A DNA stretch of 60,692 bases from contig CABXRO010000005.1 in the NCBI GenBank assembly GCA_902514645.1, positions 1-60,692 of the forward strand, given 5' to 3'. Position numbers and translations under genes: made by a program. The notes beneath the pieces were generated by a model. That model ran no database searches. It saw nothing but the letters and a program-made list of their open reading frames with translations, and was not told the origin of the DNA. This DNA comes from an uncultured SAR86 cluster bacterium (GTDB lineage Bacteria > Pseudomonadota > Gammaproteobacteria > Magnimaribacterales > AG-339-G14). Position 1 is the first letter of the stretch, and the number at the start of each line of letters is the position of its first letter. Shown in pieces: positions 50,100 through 57,694 of the stretch.

Positions 50100-52220
50100 T
50101 CAATGGGGAAAACCTGCTGATACTTTACTTGTTTCTTTAAAGTTAAATTCCTGATAACCGGTTTTTAGTTTTTCTATATAAACAACTTCGCCGGTTATAT
50201 TTATAACCGGTGAGTTTTTTGTATCTATGATCTTTCCTCTTATATCAAAAATTTTTTGACTTGGATTGCTTTTAAAATGAGCATTTTTTTCACTAGACCA
50301 AATAGCCTCAATAATTGTTTCTTCTTTCTCAATGACAAAACAAAATAGGTTTTTCTTTCGTAACAATTTTTTAGTTTTACCGCCTGTAAGTAATGCGACT
50401 AAGAACTTAAAGCAATAGTAAGCATCTCGTTTAATTATTTTTCCATTAAGATTATTAATAAGGCCATAGCCTGGTGCAATCAATTGGTGCCAATAACACT
50501 TTTTTACTTTTCCAGAGGCTAACATTAAGAGAAAATAACGAACTAGGTAACTTGACTGAAGAGATTCCTCTATTAAGAAGTTTTTTGCAGGAGCCCAAGG
50601 TGCCATATTGGCTAAGGGCCAATTAACTTCAGTAATGTATATGTTATTTGATGTTTTAACACTTGCATCAGCCAAAGCAGCATATGTCCTAATTTTTGCT
50701 AAAGTGTCGAATCCAAACTGTAAGTTTTCTGGATTTCCTCTTCGGTCAACATAAAGCTGGGTTGCAACCCCATCATAAAATATAGACTTGAAATGAAAGA
50801 CTGACCTAGCAAAGAAAGGAACATCGAAATCAATAATATTGCTCCCCAGCAGCTTTATTTTTGTAAATTTATTTTTTTTTAGATCATATGCAACTTTAAA
50901 AAATGAAAAGTATTCATCGACGGATAAAAATGCCCATTTTTTTCGGTTTATTGAATTTCCTATTTGGAATTCGCTAACAAAACCTTCAAGCCTACTAAAA
51001 ATAAAGTCTAATCTTTGTTTCAATAAATCTAAATTACAAATATGCTCCCTGTCTTGTAACAGGCAAACTAAAACATTTTTATTATGAAGTTGTTCGATGA
51101 AATTGAAATATTTTTCAATATTACTGAAATCGGATAAAGGTATTCTGACTAAAATATTATCGATAGATAGTTCTTCTATCATTTCGATAAGTTCATCATT
51201 GTTTATTAATTTTTGCGATTCAATTGGCTTATCGATGTTGACGCACAAACCAAAGCTATCAATTTTGTTCCCATATGCCTTGCTATTTTTTAAATAAAAA
51301 ATAGGAATCATCAATAATGCATAAAAAGTGGCTAATAAGATTTTTATATTTGAGTACCATGTTAAAAGATAAATTTTTATTTTAAGACGCCTATTATTTA
51401 TTGCATGTGGCTGATTAGAGTGGTGATCCCAAGCGTAAATTGAATATGGGATTCTTTTTTTACCTTGGAAAAGATTTTTTAAAAAACTTTTAAGCTTTAA
51501 CCTTTGTTCGTCACGGTTTGCAGACTTTATGAGATATTTGTAGGAATTTGAAAAAGGAATAGAGGTTTTATTTGCATACTCATCGGCAAGAATTTTAAAA
51601 ATTTCTGAATTCTTACTTATTCGAGCTAGATTTTTTACACCTGTTTTTGGCTTAACGATACCTTTATAAAATCTGTTTAGGTCTACTAGGTAGAAATCAT
51701 ATCCTTTTTTCGTTCTCTTAATACATACATTCCCTACCACATAATCAAGATGCATTAGATTTTTTTTATGCATCATATATGTGAAGTCAATAAAACTTTT
51801 AAGAATACTTTTATAGTCTGTTACTTTTTTTTCTGTTGCAAAATCAAGAGTGAAGTCATATTCAATTTTACGAGATATGTAATAACTCTGAAGAAGTCTA
51901 AATTTATCGAACACTTCAATATAACCGAGCGGCTCTGGGGTTTTGATCCCATTTTTATTCAAAAGGAATGAATACTCATACGATCGTCTTGCTTTACTTT
52001 TTCTAAAGAACTTGTAAATGACTCCTTGTATAAAGTTTGGAGTCTTGAACGATTTCGTAACTGTTTCTATTTCGCCGAGGCGTAAAACTTTTACGACGTT
52101 TCTGTCATTTTTTAGAATATTTTGATCTCGGTCAAATTCCTTTTCAAAAACTTCAAGAGAAAAACCATTTGGGAAGATATCTCTGGCATAGTGAGCGTTT
52201 TTGGACTTTTCTGTTTTCAA
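50100..52220 (-). CDS. Two-domain protein: LPS (Kdo/heptose) kinase-like N-terminus plus TIM-barrel glycoside-hydrolase-like C-terminus
   Basis: Kinase-like catalytic loop HKKNLMHLDYVVGNVCIKR and metal motif YLVDLNRF; C-terminal VRIPLSDFSNIEKY...SEFQIGNSINRKKW...DGVATQLYVDRRGNPENL...IYITEVNWPL resembles a clan GH-A barrel. Confidence 0.65.
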   Translation of the reverse strand: MKTEKSKNAHYARDIFPNGFSLEVFEKEFDRDQNILKNDRNVVKVLRLGEIETVTKSFKTPNFIQGVIYKFFRKSKARRSYEYSFLLNKNGIKTPEPLGYIEVFDKFRLLQSYYISRKIEYDFTLDFATEKKVTDYKSILKSFIDFTYMMHKKNLMHLDYVVGNVCIKRTKKGYDFYLVDLNRFYKGIVKPKTGVKNLARISKNSEIFKILADEYANKTSIPFSNSYKYLIKSANRDEQRLKLKSFLKNLFQGKKRIPYSIYAWDHHSNQPHAINNRRLKIKIYLLTWYSNIKILLATFYALLMIPIFYLKNSKAYGNKIDSFGLCVNIDKPIESQKLINNDELIEMIEELSIDNILVRIPLSDFSNIEKYFNFIEQLHNKNVLVCLLQDREHICNLDLLKQRLDFIFSRLEGFVSEFQIGNSINRKKWAFLSVDEYFSFFKVAYDLKKNKFTKIKLLGSNIIDFDVPFFARSVFHFKSIFYDGVATQLYVDRRGNPENLQFGFDTLAKIRTYAALADASVKTSNNIYITEVNWPLANMAPWAPAKNFLIEESLQSSYLVRYFLLMLASGKVKKCYWHQLIAPGYGLINNLNGKIIKRDAYYCFKFLVALLTGGKTKKLLRKKNLFCFVIEKEETIIEAIWSSEKNAHFKSNPSQKIFDIRGKIIDTKNSPVINITGEVVYIEKLKTGYQEFNFKETSKVSAGFPH

Positions 52221-52321
52221 TTGCAGTTACATCCTTAGTTAAAATGACAGTGAAATATTTTTGGATTAATAAAATTTTAGTTTAGAACCCTTTGAATCTC
52301 AATATCTCATTGAGAAAAATA

Positions 52322-52933
52322 CTAGTTTGAAGGGTATTTACATATTCTCTCAGTTCGAGTTTCTGTCCCATCAATAAAAGTAAAAATCATTTCTTCTCCA
52401 TCCATCTTACGGGAGACCGTATCAAATAAATTAAATAATCTAAAAATCATTACTTCATCTTCAACGTGAATTGCTGAACTAAAGTTATTACAAACTACAC
52501 CTACATCTCTAGCTCCGTTTTTTAATGTCCCATCAAGACGAAAATCATGGATGACATGCTCGACTGTAATTACGACACGATTTCCGCATTGCTCTATTCT
52601 TTCTAGATGACCATTACGTCCAGATACTTTTTGCCAAAGACCCCTTATATCGACTACTCCCTTTGCGAGTGGTTCAGTGCATTCGGATAAAATAGGCATT
52701 GGTATCTCTGTAAAACCGCATCCAGGGGTGTATGCCTTAGGAATTTCATCGGCTAACTTTCCAGTACCATCAAGCTTTGGAAGTTTACAGTAGTCAATTG
52801 TTTTACCATCATTGAGAAAAATTGAAGGATCGGTTGTATCTAAGGGTCTTGGAATGATAAAAGCATAAATCAGCAGATAAATGACTAAAAAAAATAATAA
52901 ACCCAAAAAAAATAAAAATGTTCTAAATATCAT
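52322..52933 (-). CDS. Conserved hypothetical protein, single N-terminal TM
   Basis: 203 aa intact ORF; TM segment then Cys-containing exported domain; no recognised family. Confidence 0.6.
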   Translation of the reverse strand: MIFRTFLFFLGLLFFLVIYLLIYAFIIPRPLDTTDPSIFLNDGKTIDYCKLPKLDGTGKLADEIPKAYTPGCGFTEIPMPILSECTEPLAKGVVDIRGLWQKVSGRNGHLERIEQCGNRVVITVEHVIHDFRLDGTLKNGARDVGVVCNNFSSAIHVEDEVMIFRLFNLFDTVSRKMDGEEMIFTFIDGTETRTERICKYPSN

Positions 52934-52969
52934 TACTACACAGCCTAATTATCTGAAAAATTATTCTTA

Positions 52970-53785
52970 TCATAGTGGATCTCCGCCTAAGACTGCTGGA
53001 GTTTCGCAATATGTTTTCAAAATGTATTGCTGATGTAGCTCAATTCTCTTTGAAAGAGCATCCTTGATCAAAGTAAGTTTTGCGTTTGACTTAAAATACA
53101 TGAGCATTCCCTGATTCTGCTGAGTTCTTGGCATTATTTCAGGAGGAGCAGGAAGTACAGTCATACTCATTGTCGCCCAATAAATATCAGCTGCCGAAAG
53201 CGAATCGCCTAAAAGGTAGGGAGAACCAAGCATTTCTTGCTCTTTAAGACAATTATCAATCAAGGTTAGCACCTCAGCAATCTTTTTAGGAGCAACATTA
53301 CTTGCTTCTTCGCTGTATCCATACTTCGCTCCCAAAGGACTATCTATAAGAATTCTCATATTCCAAACCAATCCATCTTCAGCCAAAATGATTGCACAAA
53401 GACCGAACATTTCTGCTCGTAACTTAAAATTTTCTGGAATAAGAGACGGGCTGTCTTTTGAGCCAATCTTTTCGGCTAAAGCAAGCTGCTCAATCCAAAC
53501 ATTTCTCGGTCGCTCTTTATTATGAAACATAGTTGGTAAGCTTGTCTGACTGGTGAGTTCATAAAGTTTTGCTTGCCGATCCCTTCCAGTTTTTTTATCG
53601 AAACCCATTTGAGGATGAAGTACTCTAATAAGCGGTATTTTTTTTACATAGCAAATATTTTTTAATGCTTCTGCATACATAGCCTGCATTCCAGGGACAA
53701 AGGTCACTCTGGTTCCTTTTTCCATTTCAGCGGCTTCCTCTATTGTTATAAAATTAAGATCGCCTGTATGTTTAGTTTCATTCAT
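52970..53785 (-). CDS. GST-fold protein
   Basis: C-terminal SPYLLGDSLSAADIYWATMSMTVLPAPPEIMP; thioredoxin-fold-like SQTSLPTMFHNKERPRNVWIEQLALAE. Confidence 0.7.
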   Translation of the reverse strand: MNETKHTGDLNFITIEEAAEMEKGTRVTFVPGMQAMYAEALKNICYVKKIPLIRVLHPQMGFDKKTGRDRQAKLYELTSQTSLPTMFHNKERPRNVWIEQLALAEKIGSKDSPSLIPENFKLRAEMFGLCAIILAEDGLVWNMRILIDSPLGAKYGYSEEASNVAPKKIAEVLTLIDNCLKEQEMLGSPYLLGDSLSAADIYWATMSMTVLPAPPEIMPRTQQNQGMLMYFKSNAKLTLIKDALSKRIELHQQYILKTYCETPAVLGGDPL

Positions 53786-53939
53786 GATTTTTTACCTTTT
53801 TTTATTTATATTGTTCAGTTATATTTTTCTGAAAATGATTTTGTCTATTTTTTTAGCGTCAAATAGAATTGATTAGTTTATTTTAAAATTACTATCGAAT
53901 ATATTTGATTTGTTATGAATCTTCTAGTTAATTTGTTTC

Positions 53940-54779
53940 GTGGAAAATAAAAAAACTGCTTTGATTATAGAGGGTGGTGGTCAAAGGGGAGTATTTTCCT
54001 TTGGAATAACTGATACTTTTATAAATAGGAATTATGATCCATTTAGTATTTATATTGGCGTTTCAAACGGCGTAACTGTTCTTTACTGGTACCTTATTAA
54101 AGAAACGGATAATAATTTAGATAAAATGTTATATGCTGCTTCGGGTAATTACTTTAGTTATAAAAATATTTTTCTTGGTAAAGACATATTTAAATTTCAT
54201 CAGATGTACGAAGACGGTGAAAAAATATTTAAACCAAATATTGAAAAGATTAAACATAACTTAAATGGAAAAGATTACTTTGCGGTTGTAACAGATGCGA
54301 TGGACGCAAATCCTGAATATTATGCTTTTGGAGATGATAATTGGATGCCAAAAATGATTGCATCTGGAACTCTTCCTGTATTAGTAAGAACACCGAGCTT
54401 AATAAATGGTCGCAGAAAATTTGATGGAGGTATCGCAGACCCCTTACCGGTAAAAAAAGCTTATGAAATGGGAGCGAAAAAGATAATTGTAATCAGAACA
54501 CATGAAAAAGAATTTAGAAGGAAGCTAAAGCTTGAAAATTACATTGGCGCTTTAATGTTACGAGAATATCCTAAACTGAGAAAAGCGTTATTAGAACATG
54601 ATAAAACTTATAATCGAGCACTGGATTTTATGAAGGATCCTCCGCATGATTGTAAAATTGTCCAGCTATGTCCTCCAACAAAGTTAAGGTCAAAAAGAGA
54701 TTCAAAAAATATTGAGATTTTAAAAGCGGACTATAAATTAGGAAAAACAGTTGCTGAAGATTATTTAGTTAGTCTTTAA
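53940..54779 (+). CDS. Patatin-like phospholipase (YjjU-like)
   Basis: LIIEGGGQRGVFSFGITD, IGVSNG (GxSxG variant), DGGIADPLPVKKAYEMGAKKIIVI. Confidence 0.88.
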   Translation: MENKKTALIIEGGGQRGVFSFGITDTFINRNYDPFSIYIGVSNGVTVLYWYLIKETDNNLDKMLYAASGNYFSYKNIFLGKDIFKFHQMYEDGEKIFKPNIEKIKHNLNGKDYFAVVTDAMDANPEYYAFGDDNWMPKMIASGTLPVLVRTPSLINGRRKFDGGIADPLPVKKAYEMGAKKIIVIRTHEKEFRRKLKLENYIGALMLREYPKLRKALLEHDKTYNRALDFMKDPPHDCKIVQLCPPTKLRSKRDSKNIEILKADYKLGKTVAEDYLVSL

Positions 54780-54893
54780 GACTCTCTATCAATTTTTTTT
54801 ATAGGTTAAGATTATTATCATAAAAAAAATAATATCTATAACTTAAAATTATAATCTTTGTAATAAAGTAAATAAAACATATACAATTAATTT

Positions 54894-55322
54894 GTGAAGC
54901 AATTTTTTGTAGCAAGTAAATTAAACACTCTCATTCATTCTTTGAACAGTTTTGGTTTATCTATTGTATACACTATTGGGCATATTATAATTTCTTGGAT
55001 TTGTGCAACCATAATATTTGACGTTGATTTTCTCCTAGCGTCTGCAGATGCCATCATCGAACCAGTGATAAATGGGTTCTGGTTTTTTATTCTTCACAAA
55101 TACGCACATGACAAATTAAGACCTACCGCACTTGCGGTCGTTTATACTCTTGGTCATATTAGTATCGCAACGGCTTGGAGTTATACTTTTATAGATGTTA
55201 CCCTGAACCTTGCAGTCTTAGATGCCATTATTGAGCCTATCCTTAACGGTTTTTGGTTTTTTGCACTTATGCACTATTGGAATCTCCAGGAAAAGACAAG
55301 TCAACAATTTATCAAGAATTGA
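54894..55322 (+). CDS. DUF2061-type membrane protein, internally duplicated
   Basis: Two homologous halves: VYTIGHIIISWICATIIFDVDFLLASADAIIEPVINGFWFFILHKYA and VYTLGHISIATAWSYTFIDVTLNLAVLDAIIEPILNGFWFFALMHYW; GTG start. Confidence 0.75.
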   Translation: MKQFFVASKLNTLIHSLNSFGLSIVYTIGHIIISWICATIIFDVDFLLASADAIIEPVINGFWFFILHKYAHDKLRPTALAVVYTLGHISIATAWSYTFIDVTLNLAVLDAIIEPILNGFWFFALMHYWNLQEKTSQQFIKN

Positions 55323-55434
55323 TTCCAAGGTTTTTACTTATTGCATTATTATTCTCAGCCAATAATTTAAATCCTTATGATAATTAGGTTTTCAGGGCGC
55401 TGAAAAATTTAATGAATTTTGTGTGATTTAATAT

Positions 55435-55872
55435 CTATAGAGACTGTCTCATCTCTTCTCCAACTTTTATGAAACCATATTTTTCATAAAAAGTTTGATT
55501 GTGTTTTGTAGATTCAAGTAAGTAAAGTCCAAATTCCTTGCAGCCTCTATTTTTGGCTAATCTAAGAGTTTCTTCGATTAATAGTCCTCCAACATTCTTT
55601 CCTCTGGCATCTTGATCAACAACTAACTCTTCCAATTGGCAATATTCTCCGTTATATCTTAGAGCAAGATTGAAAGAAATAGATGCCATGCCAAGGATGA
55701 TTCCATTGTCCTCCGCAATAATTAAACTACCTCTCTCGTTGGAAATTAAATTACTAAAAGTATCTGAATCAAAAATTTTATGTGGATCTGATGTGGCTTT
55801 AGCCAAAATATTAAGTAACTCTGAGCATCTTAGCTGATCTTCTGGTTTAGCAAGTCTTATATTTATTGACAT
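55435..55872 (-). CDS. GNAT-family N-acetyltransferase
   Basis: CQLEELVVDQDARGKNVGGLLIEETLRLAKNRGCKEFGLYLLES...FYEKYGF. Confidence 0.88.
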   Translation of the reverse strand: MSINIRLAKPEDQLRCSELLNILAKATSDPHKIFDSDTFSNLISNERGSLIIAEDNGIILGMASISFNLALRYNGEYCQLEELVVDQDARGKNVGGLLIEETLRLAKNRGCKEFGLYLLESTKHNQTFYEKYGFIKVGEEMRQSL

Positions 55873-55907
55873 TACTTATCCTCTTACTTCTTAATAAATA
55901 ATTCAAC

Positions 55908-55945
55908 CTGAAACCGTATCAAAAAGTTTTCAAAAAATTTTGTAT
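55908..55945 (+). repeat. Diverged copy of the guaA-adjacent arm sequence
   Basis: CTGAAACC at 55908-55915 and TTTCAAAAAATTTTGTAT at 55928-55945 match CTGAAACC (57603-57610) and TTTCAAAAAAGTTTGTAT (57626-57643): 8/8 and 17/18. Confidence 0.45.
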
Positions 55946-55972
55946 TAACAATACGAACTCTCATTTAAAAAT

Positions 55973-56977
55973 CTAAATCCGAAAATTACTCAAAATAGCA
56001 GGAATTATTTTAGGTAAAAGTTGGTCAGGGATCTCGTGACCAACTCCATCAAGGATTAATTTTTTTGAATTTGGAATGTTGTCGAACAAATATATTCCAT
56101 GATCAACTGGTATTAGGGGATCTTCAGTGCCATGGATAACTATAGTGGGTTTTTTAATAAGTTTTAAATTAGAGGCTCTATTTGGGCTAGCTCCCACTGC
56201 AGCTATTTGAGCATTTGCTGTATTTATTCCTTGTTCTATCCTAATTTTTGCATCATTAACGAAAAGTTCTTCATCAAATAGAAAGCGAGAACCTCTGAGA
56301 GATCTTTCAGTTACTATTAAGGCTTCTTCTTCTTTACCATTCAAATTTAAAATAAAAGATTCTTTCATAGACTTCTTAAAGCGGACACTTGGGCCAGACA
56401 AGCCGGGGGTGTCGAACCCTGGAGTTGTAAAAAAAAGTGTTAGTGACTTAACCCTTTCAGGATGCTCTAAGGCCATTACCTGAGCAATCATTCCACCCAT
56501 AGATGCTCCAATGATGTGGGCTTCATCAATACCAATATTCTCAAGCAACAAGACTCCATCATTTGCCATATCACTTAAGTTATATTCTGCTGGAGCTGGA
56601 TTTTCCATGTTGAATTGACCGTCTTCATTAAAAATAAAACCAAAAATAAATTCAACAAAATATTCTTTCAGAAAATTAGGTAATATTTTGATAAAGCTTA
56701 TCAATCCTGGTTCTTCTGTAACCCAGGTACTCTTTCCAATGTCTCGATTGTCAAAAACAATGACATGCAAATCATTACTAACTAATTCCTGGATGAACTT
56801 TTCAGACCAAACTTTACTGTTTGAATTCAATCCCATGATCATCAAAACTGCAGGATCTTCTGGATTTCCAAAGGCGTTCCACCAAATGTCTAAACCATTT
56901 ATTTTTGAAATATTTCCCTCTTCTGAAGCAAGATTCATGCAGACAAGAGTACAAATTAAAATAAATGATTTCTTCAT
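55973..56977 (-). CDS. Alpha/beta hydrolase, exported
   Basis: MKKSFILICTLVCMNLASEEG signal; LMIMGLNSNSKVW, IIGASMGGMIAQVMALEHPERV, HGTEDPLIPVDHG. ATG 56977 preferred over the ORF start at 57010. Confidence 0.88.
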   Translation of the reverse strand: MKKSFILICTLVCMNLASEEGNISKINGLDIWWNAFGNPEDPAVLMIMGLNSNSKVWSEKFIQELVSNDLHVIVFDNRDIGKSTWVTEEPGLISFIKILPNFLKEYFVEFIFGFIFNEDGQFNMENPAPAEYNLSDMANDGVLLLENIGIDEAHIIGASMGGMIAQVMALEHPERVKSLTLFFTTPGFDTPGLSGPSVRFKKSMKESFILNLNGKEEEALIVTERSLRGSRFLFDEELFVNDAKIRIEQGINTANAQIAAVGASPNRASNLKLIKKPTIVIHGTEDPLIPVDHGIYLFDNIPNSKKLILDGVGHEIPDQLLPKIIPAILSNFRI

Positions 56978-56985
56978 AGTTAATT

Positions 56986-57001
56986 TACTCCCGCTCAATA
57001 G
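56986..57001 (+). repeat. att-like direct repeat copy A of the guaA 3' end
   Basis: TACTCCCGCTCAATAG: 15/16 identity with the guaA terminus TACTCCCACTCAATAG at 57696-57711, same orientation. Confidence 0.7.
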
Positions 57002-57115
57002 GACTATCACTCCGTAACCATTTATTTATTGGATTTTAATAAAAAATTTGTACAGATTGATTATACAATGCTTTCTTCTTGCAGACTTTACAGTTACTAA
57101 GTTAAAATTTTTAAG

Positions 57116-57565
57116 ATGAATTTGCTCAAAAATACAAATCTCAAGTGGAAGCACTATAATGAAGGCGATAAATTTGATTATCCGATAAATTACTCTGAAT
57201 CTATTCTTGATGCGAGAGAAGATGGGCGTTTGGAGATATTAGTTAAGTGGGAACCAAATTGTTATTGTCATTTTCACAGACATACTGCAGAAATTAGTTC
57301 TGTAGTTTTAGAAGGCGAGCTTCATGTCACCGATATCGACATTAAAACTGGAAAAGAGCTTGGCAAGCGAGTAAGAGTTGTGGGAGATTTTGTACATAAA
57401 GAATCAGGTGATGTACACATGGAACAAGGAGGGCCAAACGGAGCTCTAGTTCTTTTCAATATCTATGCTCCTGAAGGCGAAGGCAAACTAGCAGAATCTT
57501 TGAAAAAAGATGGAAGCGTAATAAGCGCCTCTACTATGGCTAGAATTCTAAGAAAACGAAAATAA
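57116..57565 (+). CDS. Cupin (ChrR-like) domain protein
   Basis: CHFHRHTAEISSVVLEGELHVTDID...KEDGDVH-type second motif (KESGDVHMEQGGPNGALVLFNIY). Confidence 0.8.
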   Translation: MNLLKNTNLKWKHYNEGDKFDYPINYSESILDAREDGRLEILVKWEPNCYCHFHRHTAEISSVVLEGELHVTDIDIKTGKELGKRVRVVGDFVHKESGDVHMEQGGPNGALVLFNIYAPEGEGKLAESLKKDGSVISASTMARILRKRK

Positions 57566-57576
57566 TTACCTTTAGT

Positions 57577-57590
57577 TACTCCCACTCAAT
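57577..57590 (+). repeat. att-like direct repeat copy B of the guaA 3' end
   Basis: TACTCCCACTCAAT: 14/14 identity with 57696-57709 inside guaA. Confidence 0.75.
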
Positions 57591-57635
57591 GAGTAATATC
57601 CTCTGAAACCCTTGAATACCAATACTTTCAAAAAA

Positions 57636-57657
57636 GTTTGTATGAAGTTTGTATGAA
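57636..57657 (+). repeat. Perfect tandem 11-bp repeat
   Basis: GTTTGTATGAA x2 at 57636-57646 and 57647-57657. Confidence 0.85.
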
Positions 57658-57694
57658 AGAAAGTCTTATTTTATAGGGGTTTCAGACCGAAACA

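Noticed and set aside
52285-52315. Hairpin TCTCAAT-ATCTC-ATTGAGA (52297-52315) preceded by GAACCCTTTGAATCTCAATATCTC, partly similar to the guaA arm region
   Set aside because: About 17/24 ungapped matches to 57605-57628 in AT-rich DNA, with no guaA core sequence; too weak to call another att-like site and no U-tract for a confident terminator.
55389-55406. Perfect 7-bp stem TTTTCAG-GGCG-CTGAAAA between DUF2061 and GNAT genes
   Set aside because: Could be a weak terminator, but has no following T-run; not enough support to list as a feature.
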